From Viridothelium virens (lineage: Eukaryota; Ascomycota; Dothideomycetes; Trypetheliales; Trypetheliaceae): a DNA stretch of 64,000 nucleotides. The notes beneath the pieces are model-generated. The model was not told the DNA's origin. It made no database searches and worked only from the letters and a program-made list of their open reading frames with translations. The DNA is taken from NCBI GenBank assembly GCA_010094025.1, contig ML991802.1, positions 248,001-312,000 on the forward strand. The letters run 5' to 3'. Numbering within the stretch: position 1 is the stretch's first letter; the number at the start of each line of letters is the position of its first letter. Below, one piece after another: positions 46,027 to 56,549 of the stretch. The translations under genes were made by a program, and so were the position numbers.

Positions 46027-48048
46027 ATGGCCCTGGCTGCAGACTCCCAGGCTCCCATCCGCGATCGGAGCAATGCGCGAAGTCTATCTCCTCATCCCCC
46101 AGCAACTCCCACCCATCATTCGTCAAAGATCTTGAGATCGCAATCATCCCTGGCACTGTCTCCCTCGGACGCTGCTGTAGACAGATTGGCCGCCTCGAGC
46201 CTTGCCACGATTGAGAGTGATGCAAGTCAACCTGACAGACCCGAGGTCTGCCATGATCCAGATCCCACTAAACCTCCTCTTGGGCCTGAGCAAGGGGGCA
46301 ACATCGGAAGTGAAGCTGTGGGGGTGAGCACAGCTCGAGGACCCGCAGTACAATTCAAGAACCGACCCTATGGTAGGCCGCTTTCTACCATTCTCGAGCG
46401 AAGCTCTTATGCGACCCTCCGATCAAGGCTCTCTCACTCCAGCTCCAAACGGCGTTTCACGCCAGTCCACATTGACCCCGATTCCAATTATCTGCATACC
46501 GAGTCTGCTCCGGTTGAGGAATTGAGGAGGGTATACGCGTTCAGTTGCGATGAAAGTGCTCTGTGCGATTCACGTCCCAATGCAACAAGCGATCTTTCTT
46601 CCGAGCAACCCTCCACTGTTCTGACCCTTCGGCCTAGTCTAGAAAATGCCATCGCTCCTTCTCTCCCGCCGTTCGAACCTCCCTCCCGCATCAATACGCC
46701 AGAAGGTCTTCCCCGATGGCCGAACGACGAGCAATTAAATCGTGGTGGGAAGCACTCGAGACGACGAAGCAATCCGTTCCTGGTAATCTCAAGCTTCATC
46801 AGACGTGCTTCTGGATCAAATGACAGACTACAACGTCGGCTCTGGCGACCCATGCCAGGCTTTGCAACTCCTGGATTTGATGGGCTAGAAAACCACCCCT
46901 TCAATACTGTTGATGAAGCTCCTCAAGCCATACAAAGCCCGGCGTGTAGATCTTTGTCACTTGCTCTAAGGTCAAGCTCAGCGGATCAACCCCCCAAACC
47001 ACAAAGGAGTGTCAGTGCGATAAATTCGAGGCGAACTGGTGCCAACTCTCCCGCGACCGTATCTCTCCCGCGGTCCCTTGAGATACGGAACAACCGGCGC
47101 GCTGCGGCATCTGAAGAAGCCTTCTCAGACGATGGAGCAAGCCCGGGCCAGCTTCTTCATTCTTTCCCCTCTCCTCCCGGGTCTTTGGGTCGAAGTATCA
47201 GTAGAGAAAACGTGAGGCCGGATCTTGATATACCACCTCCATCTCCAGTACTCGTACCTCATCAGCCATTACCGGAAGACTCTGTAACCAGTTCGCCTTT
47301 GGATCTTGGTGAAGCGCTGCAGATCGGCCTCAGAGCGAATTCACCGCCAGAGAGTCGTCCCACCGCACGAAACAGAGACTCGCCACGAGCTCATCAAAGG
47401 CTGCATACATGGAGTGAAGAGAGCCAATCGTATTTGGGAAGTGCTACACGTGGAGACCTTGAGCAGCGATATGCTTGCTCTGGTGTTCCTATCTACCGCA
47501 CAGACGCAGCTTCAGATCATACTATTCCACCTTCTCGCATTGAGCGGGATCATTCCGAGGACGATAGCAACCCTGTGGAACAAATCATGCAGGTGACACC
47601 AGAGAACCACTCTAAACGTCCTGACGTCGTCCTAATTAGCCCCGAACTGAGCATGCGAGGCACCACAGCATCAATGCCAAGGGACGTAGCTGCGGCATCT
47701 CTGAGTAGTCGTCAGTTGTTTACGAGCCCGGCTATCAGCAACGCAAGACGATCTCAACAACCTAGTGCGGCGACGCCAATGTTGCTGACATACGACGGCC
47801 ATGTGCACGACGAACACCCTCCAGATGAGGTCGGAGCTGATGCCGGACGTGCTTGTCCGCGTCGTCCACGAAGGAGACACTCGCATGAAGGAGAACATCA
47901 AAATGCTAAGACGGACTGCTTTCGGTGCAGAATCAAGCACGCGTTTTCCCGATGCTTTACCTGGCTTTTTAACCCGTGTATTTTCCGGGCCAGGCATGGC
48001 GAAGGAGAAGCTATTAGCAACGGAGATACGCGAGAACTGACATTGTGA
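46027..48048 (+). CDS. Disordered Ser/Pro/Arg-rich protein with Cys-rich C-terminus (673 aa)
   Basis: One exon. Almost the whole protein is predicted by eye to be disordered. It carries many Ser-Pro sites (SLSPHPPATP, DSVTSSPLDLG) and basic Ser patches (KHSRRRSNPF), which look like kinase or 14-3-3 sites. Semi-conserved-looking segments are RPLSTILERSSYATL, NTPEGLPRWP and FLVISSFIRRASG. Near the end a Cys/aromatic cluster (DCFRCRIKHAFSRCFTWLFNPCIF) could be membrane-associated or acylated. I recognise no characterised family. The ATG at 46027 is the first in this frame. Confidence 0.65.
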   Translation: MALAADSQAPIRDRSNARSLSPHPPATPTHHSSKILRSQSSLALSPSDAAVDRLAASSLATIESDASQPDRPEVCHDPDPTKPPLGPEQGGNIGSEAVGVSTARGPAVQFKNRPYGRPLSTILERSSYATLRSRLSHSSSKRRFTPVHIDPDSNYLHTESAPVEELRRVYAFSCDESALCDSRPNATSDLSSEQPSTVLTLRPSLENAIAPSLPPFEPPSRINTPEGLPRWPNDEQLNRGGKHSRRRSNPFLVISSFIRRASGSNDRLQRRLWRPMPGFATPGFDGLENHPFNTVDEAPQAIQSPACRSLSLALRSSSADQPPKPQRSVSAINSRRTGANSPATVSLPRSLEIRNNRRAAASEEAFSDDGASPGQLLHSFPSPPGSLGRSISRENVRPDLDIPPPSPVLVPHQPLPEDSVTSSPLDLGEALQIGLRANSPPESRPTARNRDSPRAHQRLHTWSEESQSYLGSATRGDLEQRYACSGVPIYRTDAASDHTIPPSRIERDHSEDDSNPVEQIMQVTPENHSKRPDVVLISPELSMRGTTASMPRDVAAASLSSRQLFTSPAISNARRSQQPSAATPMLLTYDGHVHDEHPPDEVGADAGRACPRRPRRRHSHEGEHQNAKTDCFRCRIKHAFSRCFTWLFNPCIFRARHGEGEAISNGDTRELTL

Positions 48049-48385
48049 GCCCATTGGCCGGAGCACAATAAGAGGACTGGGACTGGTTCGCTTGGAAGGG
48101 AATCGCAACGCCGTTGCTACAACACGGCACGTCGAACGTCAAAGGCTATCGGTATGTCTTGGGTTGAGAAGGGTTCATCTTCTTATCGTGGTTGGCGGGC
48201 GGTAATTACCAATGGATAAGGAAGACAGCTTATTTTTATCAGGTTCGTTGTGGCTAGAACTCTAGAACCTAGCTCTAATTTACACACCTCTTCCTTTCAT
48301 CTATCCCCTCATCCATCGGTTCCTCCATCCATAGCCTCATTTAATCATCCTTCCTTCCAATCCCCCCTCCGTTTTCCCCCTACCC
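48049..48385. other. Convergent 3' region
   Basis: These 337 bp lie between two convergent stop codons. The right part is a tract rich in C and T on the + strand, which continues into the neighbouring coding region. No gene is seen. Confidence 0.45.
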
Positions 48386-50197
48386 TTACTTCCTCCCACC
48401 CCCAAACCAGTCCCTCCAAAACTCCCTAAGCCCATACTGCGGCCTCGTCTCATCGTACACCCTCGCCTTCTCCCCTCCCAACCCCGCCAACACGCCCCCG
48501 GCCGTCTTCCCCGAGACCTCCAGCTTCGCCTTCATCGGCGGCGCGGCGGCCCTTTCCCGCAGCTCCTGAGGGAGCAGAGGCGCGACGTCCATGAAGCAGC
48601 TCGCGAGCTCGCGGTCGAGCGCGAAGTACGGCTTCTTGGCGATATTCGGAGCCATGAGGTTGTAGGAGCGGGTGAGGGAGTTGAGGTCGTTGATCGCGAG
48701 GGTGTGGTAGGAGTGCTCGTTGCGTTCCCAGGTGGGATCGCGGAAGAGGGCGGGAGGAGGAGGAGGAGGAGGGTTGGCAGCTGGGATGCTTGGTTCGGGC
48801 TGTGATGGAGTGCTGCTGGATGCGGGTGACGGAGAGGTGTCGGCGAGGTCCGGTGGAGCAGTGTGATTGCTGCTCTGAGGTGCAGTCTCGGAGGGTTTCG
48901 AGGCCTGCGAGGTCTTGTCTTCCACTGTGGTTTCAGTAATAGTGATGTCGGACCGTGCAGCGCTGGACGAAGCCTGACCTCCGTCGGCCTTGAGCTCACC
49001 GGCAAGAGTGATTTGGGAGAGGTGCCCTTGATCGTCGACGGCGTTAAGCTTCTCCTCTTTTCGCTTTGATGGGTTGTACATGGCTTCCGCTATGGCGTAG
49101 GACTCGGCCCTTCGGACTTGTTCCTGTAGAGAGCCTCCGTAGCTTGCAATGACTCTTGCCGCGTGTCGCTTCCAATCGGACCTCAGTCTGCCTCTGAACC
49201 TAGTAGCCGTGGCGACAAGCTCCTGTTGTTTCTCAATCCAGGGTGGGACTATTTCTTGCTTCTGAATGATCTTATTCATGAAATATTCCTACTACGATCA
49301 GTACGCAGCCTAGGCGCAGTGGTGATATGATGAACTTACAGTGGTGTCAAGAAACGGGCTGCTGGCGTTGTAGTCGCGTTCGATCACCTTCCCACGCGGG
49401 AGATTTTTGAATTGACCTCTTGCTATTGCATCTTCAATGCGCTCGTTTGCAAGAGAAGCTAGTCCCTGAATCGTCGCGGGCACGGCTCGTGCGGCTGGCG
49501 TAAAGCGCTCCTTTAGTTCCTTACGTATCTGATCCCGTTCCTTTTCCGACATATTTGCATCTCTCATGAACGCATAGTACGATGTTTTCTCTCTTGCGCT
49601 TGCCAGTCTCGCACCCGATGACGCTTTCGCTTTCGGTCGAGCGGTGTCGACCTTTGGCGGCGATCCTCTCGCCGAAGGTATCCGAGCTGGTCCCTTAAGA
49701 GGCTTGCGCGTATCGACGAGCATTCTCAGCGCTGCATCTTCAATGCTTTCCTCGCCCTTCCATGGCTCGGCTCCGGCAATATCTCTTGTCCCATTTCCCG
49801 TGCTGGCTGGCAATTCAGCTTGCGCGAGAGCGCTGCGGTGTTCCTCCTTGAACTGAGCGGCTACCAGACGATCTTCAAGCTGCTGCTTCAGGTCTTCATT
49901 GAATCCGGCTTCCTCGACTGCTTTGCGTGCGCTGCGGCCACCAGTCTCCAACGATTCGTCGCTCATATCTGCCAGTCGGCGTGACATAGCTCCCTGCTCC
50001 TCCTCTTGCGCCCGGCTTTCCAAGCCGTCTTGCTTCCCTTCGTCATCTCCGCGGACGACTTTTGGTTTGGGCTGTGGCAATCTCGGAGATGCAGAGAAAG
50101 GGCGTCGTGTGCTAGGCCACTGTACATAGAGGGATCCATACCTTTCTCGCAAGCAGCGAGCGCAGAGGTACCAGCTCGTGTCCGCGATAGAGGGCAT
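48386..50197 (-). CDS. DUF1992 (DnaJ homologue subfamily C member 28-like) protein, probably mitochondrial
   Basis: Exons 50197-49340 and 49288-48386 give 586 residues. The N-terminus is basic, with RRPFSASPRLPQ, like a mitochondrial targeting sequence with a cleavage site. The DUF1992 domain spans the intron: IEDAIARGQFKNLPRGKVIERDY, then LDTTEYFMNKIIQKQEIVPPWIEKQ and RFRGRLRSDWKRH. Human DNAJC28 carries the same domain; I see no J-domain HPD motif here. After the domain comes a Pro/Ser-rich linker. A C-terminal segment then starts LAINDLNSLTRSYNLMAPNIAKKPYF and ends in REFWRDWFGGGRK. The 3' part of the gene is a GC-rich island, C-rich then G-rich on the + strand. Confidence 0.86.
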
Positions 50198-50773
50198 ACA
50201 GGAAATGAAGAGATGAGAGAGAAGAGCTCAGAAAGTGCCCGGGCCCTGGCGTGACGTCGTGGATGGCGGACTCGGCTCCGACTGCCGTGTATCGCATCGT
50301 ACGTACCACCACAATCGTTAACAACGCGTTTCCCACCCATAATCAGGGAGCTTCTTTCTCGAACTCTGAATTGAGGCAGAATCTGCAACAATCCGGCTAT
50401 TTAATGTCTGTCTAGATGGCACAGGAGGTCATATCGGGCTGATCTGGGTTTGGGTGTGCCTAGAAGATATCCAATAGAATTGTAATAATCGTTGTACTTG
50501 TCAATCGGCCATCAGGTTTGCCGTTTGAGGAAAACCGTTCTCGTTTCGGCCAGTTTCGACTCCTATTAGTTAAGTGTACACATGTATTATTATCTTATTT
50601 AATTTTCCCAAATACCATTAATTCGCTTTATTAAGTATTAACGCCATGACTTATAGGGTAAGACTCTTTCTGTGTGCGCTGGTTTTGAACGTGTTTTTAC
50701 TCACTTTACTATCGTCACCCTTTTTTTTCTCTTAAAACTACCTTATTCACTGACCGTGAACAGACAGGAGGAT
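50198..50773. other. Intergenic region with an AT-rich core
   Basis: The first 200 bp hold the promoter of the DUF1992 gene. From about 50560 to 50760 the DNA is strikingly AT-rich, with TTATTATCTTATTTAATT-like runs and a T-run near 50728. This marks the change from gene-dense to accessory sequence. No gene is supported. Confidence 0.5.
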
Positions 50774-52084
50774 TCAAAACCCGATCCTCCTTCGTATTGT
50801 AAGTGGACATGATCTCGCTACTCGTAATAGCAAAAGAAACAATGATCTCTGAAAGCTCTGCCCAGAACTAGCATTCTCTGCGTTGCGTCGAGATAATTGC
50901 ACAGCTCTATTTGCGTAGAGGCGCATTTCTTTCTCGTAGCGACCGATCGCGTCCCCCACTTGACCTCTTTTTTCATACGTCTCTACCAATACCTTCGCCA
51001 ATAGTTCAGAATCGCGAAGTGCCGTGTTTGCACCAACGCCAGCCATCGGAGTCATGTTATGTATAGCATCGCCGAGGAGTGTGACGTTTGTGGACTCCCA
51101 GGCCTCCAACTTGGGCATAGTGCGCAATGGTATATGGGATATGTTCGAGATCTCGGAATTTCTCACTAGGTCTTGTAGACCGGCCGACCAATCCCTGATT
51201 TCTTCCAACACAAAGTCCTTCAATCTCTGGGAAGAAGATCCCTCGAAGCTAGAATATGATTCCTGTTGTGGTGTCACGTATGCCCAGACAATGTGTTGTC
51301 GTATCTCGGTATTAGGGCTCCTGGAAGTACTCAAAGGTAGTTTCCACGCAGAAATAAACATCCAACCTTTCCCATGTGGTACTATATTGTTCAAGGAGCC
51401 ATCGAGAAGGCTCGACGGAATAACTCGATGGATATCGTGATCTATCTCACAGCGACCTGCAATTGTTCGGATGCCAAGATCGACTCTTTTAATGTGAGGG
51501 AGAAGCTGCTGCCGAACACGTGAATTTGCGCCGTCAGCACCAACAAGAATGTCACCCTCTTCGCTGGTTTTATCGTCAAAATGGACGCGCACACGATCAT
51601 CAGGTTGGAGAGTATAGTGCGTGAATTTCTTGTTCCATCGGACAACAGGCGCCGTGGAGTCATTCAACCCTTCGAGTAGAATGTCTCGAAACTCGATGCG
51701 GCCTATTCCACGTCGCTCAACATCCTCTCTAGTCATCGTGGAAAATCGTGTGTCATCTTTCTCTGCGAGCAGTCGTAGCTGGGTATCCCGGAAGAACAGC
51801 TGGGTTCCAGCCGGTGTGCTCGCGTGCTGAAATCGAACCCAACTCTCATAGGGTATGCAGTGTCGAAGAGCTTGTTTGCCATTCAAGTCAATGTGAATGC
51901 CATAGCCAGATGGATTATTAAGATTCTCTGACTAAACCGATTTTAGCTTCGGTGCTACGTTTAATCATATGAGTATCAATCAGCTTACCTGGCGTTCGAA
52001 TACATACACTTCTACGCCTGCTTTCTTTAAGCCATGGGCTAGACAGAGACCACCAAGTCCAGCTCCAATGATAATGACTCGCAT
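50774..52084 (-). CDS. FAD-dependent monooxygenase (aromatic hydroxylase-like)
   Basis: Exons 52084-51989 and 51931-50774 give 417 residues. The FAD-binding Rossmann motif IIIGAGLGGLCLA starts at residue 4. The DG motif is LVGADGANSRVRQQL and the GD motif is LLGDAIHNMTPMAGVGAN, in the order expected for group A flavin monooxygenases such as salicylate hydroxylase-like enzymes of fungal secondary metabolism. It uses NAD(P)H and O2; the substrate is unknown. The end, TIRRRIGF, has no membrane anchor. It is divergent from a Zn2Cys6 regulator gene 914 bp away, an arrangement common for pathway-specific control. No polyketide synthase, NRPS or terpene cyclase is in the window. Confidence 0.9.
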
Positions 52085-52998
52085 ATTTTGGAAAATTCAG
52101 AGAATATTCTTAGTTGTGCGTGTCTCAGAGTAGGGGGCTCTGTCTTCAAATTATTTAGGTGGAGTTGATGTGTCAATCAGGGTGCTCATTGCCTCTCATC
52201 TCTTTTCTCGGTGATGATCTCTGCATCCCGATGGATTAATCGTGAATACATTATCGCAAGTAGTCCGCCTTTCGCAGCAGCGTCCGGTTCGGAGTTCATT
52301 GTGCTCCGATTCACGAGTCCATAACGATTTATGTGTTGCCACTTCGGCGTTTCATTGGCACCGTAAGCTTTGCAGCTGCAGAGGCTGTTTACCGCAGACT
52401 AATGACTTGACCAGACCAGGTTGACATACGTAAAATTGATCATTCTAAGTCTTTAGTACGGTAAACACGTGCTCAGAGCTTCTCGGAGCTATGCAGCCCT
52501 TGAAGTCTCGATTGTGTTCAGGAAATCATATGCTTTTAGCACTAATCGTTTGGTGGTGTGATGATTAGCAAGAGAATCCTCTTCAGCTCGCTCATTGGGA
52601 AGGTTCACAATCCCGAGAAAGACCTGCGCACCCTAACCACGATGTACTTACACGACGATATCCTTCAAAATCCCGAGATGCACTATGTTCATGACAAACT
52701 CATAACTGCATCATCCTCAGTGTTGTTTCCCTCGATTCTACGGCTCGGGCAAAGGATGCGGTGGCTGGTATCTCCTCCCTCTTTGACCGAAAACCCAATG
52801 GGCTGAACTAGACTTGTTGCAGCTCCCTTAGCGTACGGTATCGGGAATAGTGCGGCTGACTCAGTCCGGTGCTGGTGTGCCAAGCTCGGACGATACAAAC
52901 TGCTTAATTAAGGTCCGAGGGACGGTTCAATTTGCTTTAAGCTCCGAGGGCAGTTCTTCTTCCAGATTCCGTATCCTAGACTTTTCCTCCAACGCGCT
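52085..52998. promoter_or_regulatory. Divergent promoter with CGG-CCG palindrome
   Basis: This region lies between the monooxygenase and the Zn2Cys6 factor. At 52289-52309 is an inverted repeat TCGGAG-N9-CTCCGA, with perfect 6-bp arms. The same 6-mer occurs again at 52483-52488, and in inverse at 52942-52947. Zn2Cys6 dimers commonly bind CGG triplets in inverted pairs, so this is a candidate operator. The small frames in the region show no protein features. Confidence 0.5.
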
Positions 52999-55054
52999 AT
53001 GTTGGGACCTACGAAAAAACGTCTCATTGGGAAACATGCTTGCGAGCCTTGCCGAAGATCCAAGATACGCTGTCTAACTGACACGCTTGACGAACATAAA
53101 AAATGCCAAAGATGCTATGCAAGCGGCCTAGAGTGCAGTTGGAAACCAATACCAAAGACACGTACACGACAAAGAACAAGTGCGCGCGTCGCGGAGCTTG
53201 AGAGACAAGTACGTGCGATGTCTGCCAACTTGCATAGTACAGATGCAGATCACGATCCTATCCACGCTACTAGCTCTTGGTAAGTGGATTCGACTGACGC
53301 GCCATCGTCTACCTTACCCAAAGCCGAGCCAGAGAAATGATACCTTTTCACAATTCTTTGAATACTCTGGCGTATCGTCGTTGAATGCAAGCATTTTGCC
53401 CAGTCAAAACTCGTCTGATCATGTGTGTCGTAGTTCGCTTGAGCGGCATGATCACGGAATTAAAACGGTCCACAATGAGACCATAGATACAGGTGACTAT
53501 CCCACATCAAAGCTCACCAACGCAAGGAAGGAGGAGCTACTTTCGATATTTACTACCGCGCTACTACCACAATGTCCAGCTATTGGGGTCCCTTCTGGAG
53601 TAACGTTGGCAGACATGGAAACGACGCAACCCTTTACGGTCACTGCCATGATTATAGCAGCTTGCATCTTTGCCGAGCCAGAGCTATTTAAAACTTTGTA
53701 TCAAGCGAATATACGCCTTCTAGCAAACGAAGTTGTCATTTTGGGAAACAAGAGTCTCGACCTTGTACAAGCCTTCTTAATCTCCGCTATGTGGACTGAT
53801 CCGCCTGACGACTTAAGCCGTATGAACATTTTCCAATGGACGCATATTGCGAGCACTATGGCGAATGAGCTTGATCTAAGTGGGCGCTTATCCAGGCATG
53901 CTCATAACCAGAACCTTTCCCAACTCGATCCCACAAACTTAGCTGAGCAAGGCATGGAACTTATCCGTGTCATACTGGGAGTCTACCTAACTTGTTCAAG
54001 GTATGTACTCGGTCTTCACTGCGATCTTGAGCTTACTTGCAATAAAGAGTCTCGATCAGCTGTCATAGACAAAACATGGCTGTCTTGTACCCATGGATGC
54101 CTCCTCTTCTTGATAGTTTTGCACGCCGTGCTGCAGGAGACTATGATAGGCGGCTCGCAACATGGATGCAGCTGCAACTGATTGCAGAAGACATCGAGAG
54201 CATGAAGCGAGGAATCCAAACACAGCCTTTGGGAGGAGACAATTTGAAACATGATATAGCCATGTTTCATGAGCGCTTAAGGGATTGGGAAAGAAGCGTG
54301 AGTCAAACAACATTCAACTGTAAGATGCGCTCCACTCCATTTCCCTAACAAAAGCTAATACATTCTAGACACAATGAAGATGGATTTGTGGCTCTACCGG
54401 AGCAAGCTGCATGGATTCTCCATATATTTCGACGAAGAGACTCAGCACCTTGAGTTGTCTTCCTTGGCGACCAGTGGCGGTGCCTCTTCTCCAACGCGCC
54501 ATGTATCTCTAAACCCGACCTCCATTCGAGGCTTGCTCTCGTATGTTGAAGATTGCCATTCAATTCTCGATGTCTTCCTTGGTATCGACTATGAGTCTAT
54601 CAGGTGTATGTCAACTCTAGCGTTATTGCGGGTAGCTTACGCATTCAAAGCTATGTCAATTATGGAGAAACGTGCATCCGATCCACGTGACAATATCAGC
54701 AGAATTATTGATCAAGACACGGTGCGATGGCCGTATTACGCCAAAAATATTTCCCAGATCATGGAAGGTGCAAGTCAAGACGGTCTCTACCCGGGACCGA
54801 CACTGGTATTGAGGATAAGAAATCGTACAGTAAACGGAGTTCGTCTAAGAGGTATCGCGAACAAAGTAGCAAGCGATGCTCCAAGCAATTCTGAAGTCTC
54901 GATCGACCCCCACGCCGAAACACAGTCTTATTTTTTATTCGATACCTTCGTCCCTGGTTGGATGGATCTTGACTTTCCTAGTAATCTTGCGTTTGACGAG
55001 CATTGGGGCAGCGAGGTCTTAGCGGAAAGTTCTCATGATACATCCAACATTTAG
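52999..55054 (+). CDS. Zn2Cys6 transcription factor
   Basis: The likely exons are 52999-53279, 53404-54000, 54048-54319 and 54369-55054, giving 611 residues. The zinc cluster is at residues 15-46: Cys 15, 18, 25, 36, 39 and 46, with ACEPCRRSKIRC. A basic linker RTRQRTSARVAELERQV and a coiled dimerisation helix follow. The central region reads as the fungal-specific regulatory domain, with helices such as MNIFQWTHIASTMANELDLS. The end is a diverged domain with DTFVPGWMDLDFPSN. The first intron is uncertain: the acceptor could be at 53403 (CAG) or earlier (GAG at about 53327), both in phase. It is divergent from the monooxygenase and a plausible local regulator. Confidence 0.85.
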
Positions 55055-56549
55055 AACACCTTCGTTCCCTGAATGAATACTTCAGTATTATCGCCTATTG
55101 AATCTTCATCAACCAGAATGAAGTGCACCCGTCGTGCACATACTACTGTTGGGACTTGGACCCCGTCTTGTTAACCAGGGGACCCGGATGTGGTTCAGGC
55201 TTCAGCGACTGTGCTCAGGATCTGCTCACTCTTACTCCGTCCCAATTCTAAGCATCATTCGCTATCGAGCTGTCCTTAGACATGTATTGTCAAATTTACA
55301 CGACCATGTTAGGGATCCCAAAACTGGGCCTCTAGACTAGTGGAAATCATGATGCGCGTTGGAAGATCCTGCACAAGGTGGAAATCAGGATACCATTACA
55401 ATGTCGAATCGATTTCGCTCATGGAACACGAAGTTGGTGAAAGCTTCAGAGGATTGAGCTATGGGGGTGGAGCTGTTTATGTACAGATCCAGCCTCAGCT
55501 GAACAGCAGCTGAGCACTTCCCTATGAGGCAAAGCAGCTTGAAATAGCTGAATATTGTGTTCTGTCAGATAGATGTCCACATTTAGTCCAGACCTAGTAT
55601 CCTGGGACTACACTGTAGGGTGTTCGCGACTGCGCAATGATAATGATTTCCTAGAAACTCTCTTTTTTAGGTAGATAAGGTAATCAGTCATATCCTAGAC
55701 AGCTACCAAGCTGAGTATATCCGTAAAGGACAAAGCGTTTCATTTATTTCCGCTCACTAAGCTGAGCTGGGTATCGCACTTTCGGTGTGATGGTGGTAGC
55801 TGGTGCTGCGGTAACTCATCTTGCATGCCAGCGCGACAGTGTTGGCACTTGTAACATGAGTACGAAAAATCCTAAACCTTCCTGAACTTCGATTCTTCTG
55901 ATCTGGGTATTGTCATTGGCGAAATTCGCTTTGCCCTATCTAGCATCGGACGGGTCTGCAAAGATCTTCAGTATCATCCATCGCGACAGGTTGTCCTCAG
56001 CGACATTCCTTAGGCCAAGTGGCTGGACTGTAATACGAGCAGTAGCAGTGATCATTTTAGTTAACAATAGACCTGGTAACTGCGGATATTACGGCGTATG
56101 TTTGACTAATTGGCATCAGGGCTGCATTAGGGTTGCCTCAGCGTTACATACGCGGCTAATGTCAATTATCGTGGTGAGAAGCTCGGCTAAAGCTGGACAA
56201 TGATCAAAGCTGCGAAAACAGAAGCTGACTTGGCTGGTTTTGCTAGAAGTTGACATATGTTGAAGAGGAAAGAGCAGGATAAGGAGCTGAGGAAGAGGAA
56301 GCTCCCACTCGTGCTAGTAATCAGAGCATCCTTCGCTTAGATGACGGATTCGCGTTCGACAGCGTTGCCAACCGCCTTATCCTCGTCGAAACTTCGCCGC
56401 TTGCCTCTATTGACAAGATGCGAGACCGCATGGCAACCGTTCTGTAAAACCTCGAAGCAGAGAATGCTGTCAACAACTAATACTTGACAAACAACGACTA
56501 GTAAATCGATTCTCACCGACAGCACTAATCTATCGCTACATACGGCATG
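55055..56549. other. Gene-poor 1.5-kb region
   Basis: No gene is supported. Several stretches have low coding content, and scattered small frames (for example 55910-56203) show no motif. Near 56260-56337 a short frame rich in Lys/Arg/Glu looks like a leftover coding fragment but cannot be assigned. Confidence 0.4.
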
